Source of the DNA: Antedon mediterranea
Lineage: Eukaryota > Echinodermata > Crinoidea > Comatulida > Antedonidae
DNA: 64,000 nucleotides
Direction of reading: 5' to 3'
Assembly (NCBI RefSeq): GCF_964355755.1
Contig: NC_092670.1
Coordinates: 19,219,201 to 19,283,200 of the forward strand
Under the pieces are notes generated by a model that was not told the origin of the DNA, searched no databases, and worked only from the letters and a program-made list of their open reading frames with translations. The position numbers and the translations under genes were made by a program. Shown in pieces: positions 57,501 through 64,000 of the stretch; position 1 is the stretch's first letter, and every line of letters starts with the position of its first letter.

Positions 57501-59825
57501 ATTTGAGCAAGAAAGAACAAGAAAAGCAACTCATAGCAAAAGTGATCGCAAATACAGTATGCGAAAAGATTTGGATAGTGACGACAATGAAAGTCTTGTG
57601 TCGGAGCCCATGGAACCATTAGAAGTGACAGTGGCTCGTGAAGAGGTCGCAAAACTAATGGCACAACAAAATCATTGGAAAGATCGAAGTCAAGAACTAC
57701 AAGAAAAAATAAAAGATTCACAGGAGATTTCAATACGTTTGGAAGCTGAAATGCCAAAGCGCGTAAGCAGCCAAGAACAACGTGAGATTTTACAAATGCT
57801 ATGCAAAGTTCATGAGCTTGAGATCGAAAACATGGAATTGAAATCATTTGCTCTATTGCATCAAAATGTTATACGTCAGAAAAATGTGACAATCTCACAA
57901 TTCCAGATGAACAAAAATCTCAGCGAAGCAATTATACTACAACAACGAATGCTGCTCACTGACAACGGTGTTCACATTCCAAACGAACTTGAAGAAATGT
58001 ACGAAAAATATTCTCAATTAACAATCGAGGACCTAACAGCAATAAACGATGACAATTCTATTGAGAACCAGTTAGAACGTGCTGCATCTTTGTTAAACAT
58101 CCGTGCTTCGGAACCGTATTCATATGGAAAAGAAAAAACTGATTTACCAGAAAAAGAATCGCCAGCAAAAGTTGCTAGTCAACCAAGAGTTTTCAATATT
58201 AGTCCGAAATCAAAACAGATTCGTGAGCATGCCATTATGGCAGGTCTCTCGAAGCTGCAGGTTGAGACCTCAAGCGATACGAAATCATTGGCGAAAAGTT
58301 TAATAGATTTGAATGAACATCCCTTCAATAACGACTTAAAGACTGATACTGACCAATCAAGATTCAGTAAGTCAATGCAGAGTCTGGATAGTATAGATTC
58401 CGAAACTGAAGGTAATGACAAAAGAGAAATTATGAGAAAAACTCATAGAATAGCTCTTGTGGCAGCAAAAAGAAAATCAAATCAGTTTAATAAATATGAC
58501 AAACGAAGCTTGCATAACGAGCGAGGGATTCTGGCTCTGAATTCAGTACATGAACTCACAGAGTCAGATATTGAAAACGATATTATGGCTTCTTTTGTAC
58601 GTCCTACAAAGGTCAACAGATTGCAATCCAATGTGAACCCATTTAAGATGTCTCCATCAGCTACAATGATCAGTGAAAGGTCAGATGTTGTTTCCATGAC
58701 ATCTTACAATAAAGGGGTTCCAGGATCAAGAATTCGCTATCCAAAAGTTTCACCAAGGAAACAAATTGATGAAAAGAAGAGGGCCAGACGAGTTTCTGAA
58801 CATGTACAGGTAGGAAAACAGATGTTTATTATTTGTATAACAGAAGTTCAATTATATTTGTCCAGTATAAATTATTTTTTGCTTATTGATAGAAATTTAA
58901 TTGCTTCACACTATTACTCAAATGTTTTTTAATTGTAGGGTACACAGTCAAAAACTGCTGCCATAAGAGCTAGGCCTTCTAATTCTGAACCACATATACA
59001 ACCAAAAAGATCAATTCAAAAGCCGTACAACTGGAGCCAAGAGGGCCGAACTCGAGGTCCACCAAAGGCTACTAAACATTCTATCAGGCTCAATGCAGGT
59101 AGAATCATTTGAAACAGTTTCTTCTATCCTACTCACCTAATTTCTGTACTGTCACTCTGAAGAATTATGCTTCCATCTATTTCTTTCTTTTTTTATTCTT
59201 CCCTCTTGTAATTTTTATTCATCCATAGCATTCTCATAAATGCAAAAAAATAAAACTTCAAAATACTCTAACTTCAATTTATATTGAATTTATGACAATG
59301 GATTTTCTCTTCTTTTTAGTTGATCAAGACATCGGTCGCTTTGAAAGCATTGCAACACCTCCATCTATTGTTCACCAAGCCGGTACTGACAGAGGAAAAG
59401 GACAAACAATTCAAAAATCTTATCGAGGTATTGCTTCAGACAGTCTGTGTTATTTTTTCAATGTTGTTCAAAGATTATAGGCAATATTCCTATTTCTTTA
59501 TACTGTATTTATGATTACAGTTAAAAATCTTAAAAACCAAAAAGTCCATTAATCAACTTAAATTAAAAAGTAATATAATATATAATAAAAACGCCAATCA
59601 TTTAAATACTTCTTTGCTTAGGATTTGTATTACAATTTTCTAATTACAAGTCTTGTTATCGTAGTGACATCTGATAAACAAGATGGAACACCAACAAACG
59701 GTAATCAGCATAAACGTTTAACAAAACGCAATACATACTCAGTGTCCAAGAACCAGCCTAACACTCTTGCTATATCAGGATTTACTATGCCAAGACAAGA
59801 GAGAGTAGGAGGCAGAAAATACTAA
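44453..59825 (+). CDS. KIF19: Kinesin-like protein KIF19 (kinesin-8), 1038 aa, fifteen coding exons
   Basis: Exons: 44453-44494, 45631-45711, 48397-48507, 52064-52151, 54902-55038, 55186-55311, 55784-55984, 56076-56210, 56351-56473, 56601-56760, 57164-57338, 57501-58809, 58939-59098, 59320-59427, 59665-59825; phases close at 1038 aa (human 998). KIF19 walks to microtubule plus ends and depolymerises them, limiting cilium length. Motor domain ~14-345: '[10 protein letters not shown]', P-loop [11 protein letters not shown], switch [11 protein letters not shown], '[11 protein letters not shown]' switch II, '[16 protein letters not shown]', '[17 protein letters not shown]', then neck '[18 protein letters not shown]'. 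A coiled-coil-rich stalk follows, then a basic Ser-rich tail. The P-loop is split by intron 4 after GAT. Exon 57501-58809 (1309 bp) carries most of the stalk. Introns 2-4 are unusually long (2.7-3.6 kb) and repeat-rich. Confidence 0.96.
44566..45240. repeat. Diverged tandem duplication in KIF19 intron 1
   Basis: Segment 44566-44875 (atttaaaaagtgcaaac .. caaaacaactgaagtttta .. acatgttttaatatta .. acaatttacaaattaaa) recurs in order at 44875-45240. Offset grows from about 308 to about 387 bp because of indels. Confidence 0.75.
45712..48396 (+). other. KIF19 intron 2 (long)
   Basis: 2.7 kb of AT-rich DNA with no supported gene. Apart from the possible SINE at 46330-46520, and a short direct repeat of 'accatcacagrgaaacacac' near 47557 and 47591, I see nothing in it. 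Confidence 0.6.
46330..46520 (-). mobile_element. Possible tRNA-derived SINE, minus strand
   Basis: On the minus strand GTGGGTTCAAGACCCAC makes a perfect T-arm (B box), with 'aatggcaggctagtgatgtg' before it and a CAAGA/TTCAAGA-rich stretch after it. The A box is poor. Tentative. Confidence 0.3.
50770..50900. mobile_element. Palindromic MITE, copy 14, right end truncated
   Basis: AAAGCTCTGTCTACACTAC, then the centre with both 'tggtagtgatatg' blocks and 'gtccatatatgggcacatc', ending in a T run. The terminal right arm is missing. Confidence 0.75.
51643..51740. mobile_element. Palindromic MITE, copy 15, left half
   Basis: AAAGCTCTGTCTACACTATC, arm and two copies of the 'aaatatggcagtgatat' block, then an abrupt change at about 51740. 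Confidence 0.72.
52441..52820. repeat. Diverged tandem duplication in KIF19 intron 4
   Basis: 52441-52655 (aagacttagaaaatgcatga .. gtaattatcaatatt .. gcattatt .. attgaaacaatct) recurs at about 52656-52820 in the same order. Unit near 215 bp in copy 1. Confidence 0.72.
53830..54736 (-). mobile_element. Helitron-like non-autonomous element, copy 2, with expanded microsatellite
   Basis: About 907 bp, reverse orientation. On the minus strand: ATTTACCTCCGCCAAGGAGG at the 5' end, a long (GTTT/GTCT/GTAT)n array, 'tagcaggattactcaaaaag', then to GGCGGAGGTATGC, hairpin CACTCCCGGAGTG, and CTTTCTAG|T. Aligns over its length with 41278-41956. KIF19 intron 4. Confidence 0.82.
54455..54697. repeat. Compound tetranucleotide microsatellite (CAGA/CAAA/CATA)
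   Basis: About 240 bp of CAGA, CAAACAGA and CAAACATA units inside the Helitron-like copy. The matching place in the other copy has only about five GTTT units. It produces artificial open frames on both strands. Confidence 0.97.
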
Positions 59826-60075
59826 GAGAGGATTAACCTTCTAGTGCATCTAGTTACTGAAAGTGTTGATGTTGTTTCAATCAAATACTCAAAAGTTTTG
59901 GATTGTAATGTAGTTTTTCAAGGTAGTACTGATGTACTAAGACAATTGATAGAGTGAAGATGAATTTCTGACGGCCCAACACTGCATGCAACAGTGTGGT
60001 TTGTTGCCAGTCTGCGTTGTGGAGAAAGAAATTATTAATTGACAAACACTTCAATTGACTTAACATTGTGAAAGA

Positions 60076-60245
60076 AATTGTACACACAACTGTGATGGAG
60101 AGAAGTTTACTGATGAAAAATATCTACATGCAACCGTGCTGAAGAGAATTGCTGATGGAAAATCTCTACATGCAACTGTGCTGGAGAGAAATTGCTGATG
60201 GAAAATCTCTACATACAACTGTGCTGGAGAGAAATTACTGATAGA
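60076..60245. repeat. 43-bp tandem repeat, about four copies, KIF19 3' UTR/flank
   Basis: Unit gtgctggagagaaattgctg + atggaaaatctctacatgc + aact, diverged between copies. 250 bp downstream of the KIF19 stop. Confidence 0.8.
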
Positions 60246-60589
60246 CCAACAACACTGGATTGATGCCAAACAATGCAGTATAATTACTGTTAGATGGCTA
60301 GTATTAGAATTAAACAGTATTGGTTTTTACTAAATGCCTTGATTTTTTTAAAAGATCATTGAAATTATATTTTATTCTATAAGTGTTAAATTTGATGAAT
60401 ATTTTTCATTTTTAAAACTATGAATTGTGAACAATATTTGTATTAATTTTAATCTTTTTAAAGAAAATATGCCAAATTATATAATAATAATCATTTTGTA
60501 GAAAATTTACTCATATTGACATGATGATGCTTTTTTAAATTTAATAAAATAAGTGGTTCCGTCCAACAGACACCTACTATTGAAATGAA

Positions 60590-60680
60590 TCTTCATCTTC
60601 GTCATTATCATTACATATATCATCATCATTACATATTTCATCATCATCACTATAATCTTGTCAACATCATCATTATGAAA
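60590..60680. repeat. ATC-rich microsatellite
   Basis: Runs of TCATCATCATTA with interruptions, downstream of KIF19. Confidence 0.8.
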
Positions 60681-62147
60681 AATGCATTATTTCTAACACT
60701 TTCTACAAGGTTTTACACTTACTAGCTTTCAAGTGTTTTTTAATTAAAAGTTGTTTCATATAAAAATTATTGATTTATTGATGTTCAAACAATGAATATT
60801 CTCCAATACAAGATGTATTGTATAGTAAGAGACAACAGGTTGTTTTTAAACAGTTTAATTAAAACCACATTTTCAGTTACACGACATTATTCAATTGTTC
60901 CAATTTCCAAAGTTCGCGTTTGATAATGAACTGCGCAATTGATTGGAATAGCCATTATATACAACCTAGGATGTAGGCCTAATATAGGCTACCAACGAAT
61001 ATTGTTATAAGGCGTAACATATCTTATCATTTCCAGTGAAAAGATATTTCTAGTTACTATATCCGTCCATTTTATAATGGTTGCTACTTGCTACAAAAAA
61101 ACTCCTCTTTTGCAGCTTCAACTTCAACCCGGCTGTACTTTAAATACAGTGAAGACCATAAAATGGCACCCTTCAGTTATTCCCTGAAGCCTATTATTTC
61201 CACTAGGCGAATTTGTTCGCGCGAATCGAAAGCGTCATGCTATGCGCATGCGTATTCGAGTTTCTGTCTGTCATACTTCCTTCTTCTTCTAAAGGCGGCA
61301 AAACTGATAAAGATACTTATGATATATTTTCTGCCGCAGATATTTTTTAACGATACTGCCAAAGATTCGATTTGTGAAAAGGATTGTCAAACAATTGATT
61401 CAGTTAATACAGTAGTATAGATCATTAAGATCATTTTTTTAATAAGGTTAAACAAAAACATGAATTGTATCCATGGGTATTTAGTTAGGTACATTTAGTA
61501 GTGCAATAATGTTATTTATAGTTTACTTACCGACCAATTCCAATTGGTAATTTGTATTTTATAGACTTGTTTTTTTGTTATATTTTTTCAAGGTATCAGA
61601 TAGAACTGGTTTTATTCAATTTAAAATATACGGTAACAATAGCGATTATTTAAATATAGGCCTATGCGTTAGTATTCGTTTTACACAATACACAGTAGCA
61701 TCCAATAGGATTTGAAGCACACGTACTTCATACGCATGCTCGCAAAATGCTGTGATTGGTTCCGGGACCGTGTAGTTCCGAATAACCAAATTCAACATAT
61801 TGTACTGAAATAATATTATCATCTTTTCTATATTATGTTGTGGCTGATTTTGCAAAAATATTGGAAATCGTTGCTTTTCTGTCTGCCATCAAGTACGTGT
61901 ATACTTGAGTACAGTATTGGTCTTTATTGAAACAGAAAAGAGTAAAGTAAATAAATAGTTACAAAGAACTTAATTTATGCTATTTCAAAGAATCTTTTTA
62001 TATACAGGTAATTATGAAATAGTTGACATTAGGTCAATTTAATTTTTAAAAATCAATTTATTACGAAATTATTATATACTATATTTTGACGATTGATTTC
62101 CTTGCTTGCAACTTTCAAGACAAATAAACACAGAAGTTAACAACACC

Positions 62148-62310
62148 TTGATAGAAAAGTTGGTAATTATCCCCGAAACCTCGACTAAGAAATACCGGAA
62201 TGGTGTCCGGCGGGGGATAGTTTATTACCATTAGTTAAGGTCCTATGTAAAGCACCTAGAGGGGTCAGTGATCCATTAGGCGCTATATAAATACTGTTTA
62301 TTATTATTAT
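62148..62310 (+). mobile_element. SINE/LINE-type 3' tail ending in (TTA)n
   Basis: 'ccattaggcgctatataaat' followed by 'actg' and a (TTA)n run. A GCGCTATATAAAT-plus-trinucleotide tail is common to several SINE families of marine animals. The upstream boundary near 62148 is uncertain. Confidence 0.55.
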
Positions 62311-62595
62311 TATTATTATTCAAGGGTAATAGAAAGTTTTATTGATTGTTTAACTTTATTATGGACAAATATATTAATTTTAGTGTAAAATAATAAACAT
62401 TATTGATTTTCAATTGAGTATCAATGACTTTGGATAAGTTATTATTTATCACGACATGCCTACTTCTAAATACAAGCTGTTGCATTTAACGCACTTTAAG
62501 TTTCGCCATTAACATTGACACTTTCATTGTCAGCAGCAGCTAGTCGTTGTCAACAGTGCGTTTCTCTTATATCTGGCTAAACGTCAATATAAACA

Positions 62596-63936
62596 ATGTT
62601 TTATATTATAGCATTGCTTCTAGTTATCGCTACGCCTGGTTTTTCACAGATCATCCGCGGAAGGGGTTGTAAGTATTTCATTATTATTACTATTACAACT
62701 GTTGTTTACCCGGTACTAGCTTTAAACTATTTTGAAATGTAAATAATGTATGTCTACAAATTCTGGTTAGACCTGTACTTATTATTAACTAGGAAAACCA
62801 GACAAAAGACTCGTCATAACAGCTTTATTCTGCTTAGTATTTAACTACTGATAACTCCTGATTACTACTAATATATAGAGCTCAGTTCAATAGACACACT
62901 TTTGCACAAATGCATAATCTTTTTTTGGTTTTTTATTTGTCTTGTATCATAATTATAGCATTTGAAGAAGATGCCCACTGTTTTTATTGGGGCTTGTCAT
63001 CTTTTAAGACGTTCGACGACAGGTTGTACAACTTCAATGGCGGTGACCACACCTATACACTCGCCGCAGACTGCTGCCACAAGTCTTTCCACATAACTGT
63101 ATGTCGTTATGGTTTCGGGTGCCAACCATCTAACAAGTGTCCATTGGTCGTTACTATCACTACAAAGGATGAACCAGAGGAGATTCAGCTGACTGGAGCA
63201 TCCGGTTTTACAGCGCCAGTAGTAATGATCAATGGCACAGTGCAAGAGATGCCATTGGAGACAACCTCCGATATCTCTTTGACTAGGGTTTCAGAGTCAA
63301 TCGTTATAACTAGTAGAAAGTATGTTTATTTCATTCTCTTCTGATTACGTCTTCGTCTGTAGATTACTCCATTCATCCCAGGTCACCACAAACATAATAG
63401 TTATTAGATACTTATATTCTAATTTGGTGAACCCTATTTTGTATTTCTCCTAATTACTAGTTAATTCAGTAAACAATAGTGTAATGTCTCCTTTTTGTCT
63501 GTTATAGTTTTACGGTTATATGGGATGGTCTGCATACGATTACTGTACACGTAATTAGTGACTATAAATTCTGTACATGTGGACTATGTGGTTGCTACTC
63601 TAACATGAAGAATGACGATCTTAAGAAGCCAGATGGAAATACTGCATTTACAGTCGATGAGTTCGCAATTTCCTGGATAGAGGATTCCTTATCAGGTACG
63701 ATGAATACAGTACTTTCTGAGGCGCAGAGATATTACTGTCGTCGAGCAATTCATATATGCATAACACATTCCTAGAAATAGATTGAATATTTAACGAGGT
63801 CCAGCAACATTTCTACCTTCTTATTATACCTCTAGATATAAATATTCCTAAAGCTAGTAGTACGGATGAATCTCAATTGATGGCCACTGGTATTTGTGAG
63901 ATTTTGGAATCTTCAGAATTTGCAAGTTGCCATTCT
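62596..63936 (+). CDS. Secreted protein with vWF type D domain, N-terminal part, runs off the window
   Basis: Exons 62596-62668, 62959-63319, 63508-63695, 63836-63936 give 241 residues; a GTAAGT donor at 63937 shows it continues. Residues 1-18 are a clear signal peptide (FYIIALLLVIATPGFS). The vWD domain (~25-220) has 'HCFYWGLSSFKTFDDRLYNF', 'TYTLAADCCHKSFHITV', 'TVIWDGLHTITVHV' and the 'CGLCGCYSNMKNDD' turn, whose CGLCG motif is typical of vWD. 'GICEILESSEFASCHS' looks like the start of a C8 module. vWD-C8 proteins (mucins, SCO-spondin, zonadhesin, vitellogenin-like, gel or adhesive proteins) form disulphide-linked extracellular polymers; which one this is cannot be told from the N-terminus. 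Confidence 0.88.
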
Positions 63937-64000
63937 GTAAGTTATTCTACTAATTAAAACTATAGAAACAGACGAGTAGAAATTAAATCCATATGATATC

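Larger units (their letters stand above)
59826..62595. other. KIF19 3' UTR and spacer before the vWD gene
   Basis: Contains a 43-bp tandem repeat (60076-60245), AATAAA near 60543, an ATC-rich microsatellite (60590-60680) and a SINE-like tail (62148-62310). The 110-codon open frame at 61088-61420 shows no domain or splice context and is left out. Confidence 0.6.

Noticed and set aside
57214-57847. Minus-strand open frames with hydrophobic runs opposite KIF19
   Set aside because: Antisense of coiled-coil coding exons, which often gives long hydrophobic shadows.
61088-61420. 110-aa open frame between KIF19 and the vWD gene
   Set aside because: No domain, no conserved-looking composition, no supporting splice or promoter signals; could still be a lineage-specific exon but cannot be supported.
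1-64000. Bacterial-type defence or biosynthetic system
   Set aside because: All recognisable genes are intron-rich animal genes. The only microbial-style domain is NERD, and it sits in an ordinary spliced gene.

Overview
The window is 64 kb of AT-rich animal nuclear DNA. Genes are split into many short exons with GT-AG introns, and introns and spacers hold short inverted-repeat elements, tRNA-derived SINEs, satellites and microsatellites. The gene set (ZZEF1, POLD2, USP1, NUP85, KIF19, a collagen-C1q protein, a vWD protein and an animal NERD-domain protein) and the repeat style suggest a marine invertebrate deuterostome, perhaps an echinoderm or relative. That taxonomic guess is an inference. 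No bacterial operon, CRISPR array or virus was seen.

Layout. 179-16536 (+): the C-terminal 2001 residues of ZZEF1 in 44 exons, 5' end outside the window; its introns and 3' flank carry eleven copies of one small palindromic element. 19218-20640 (-): a four-exon NERD (nuclease-related) protein. 22324-28178 (+): POLD2, with a 36-copy, 57-bp minisatellite in intron 4. 28624-31269 (-): USP1, tail to tail with POLD2. 31937-42766 (+): NUP85, head to head with USP1, hosting a nested antisense C1q gene (39381-40046) and a tRNA-like gene (37359-37429). 44453-59825 (+): KIF19, a kinesin-8. 62596 to the end (+): the 5' part of a secreted vWD-C8 protein.

Exon chains were built by hand from splice signals. 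Reading phase closes exactly in all complete genes: NERD 331 aa, POLD2 463, USP1 667, NUP85 666, KIF19 1038, C1q 221. Two divergent gene pairs are plausible shared promoters: NERD/POLD2 (1.7 kb between starts) and USP1/NUP85 (667 bp). POLD2 and USP1 both act in replication and PCNA-linked damage tolerance.

Points most worth a second look: the POLD2 intronic satellite, whose every unit carries a 3'-splice-site-like tract plus a GT; the palindromic element family; a Helitron-like family with GTTT microsatellites and subterminal hairpins; a foldable tRNA with anticodon ATC beside a ~105-bp direct repeat; a USP1 with no LLGG autocleavage insert but a PIP-box-like motif; and the animal NERD gene divergent from POLD2.
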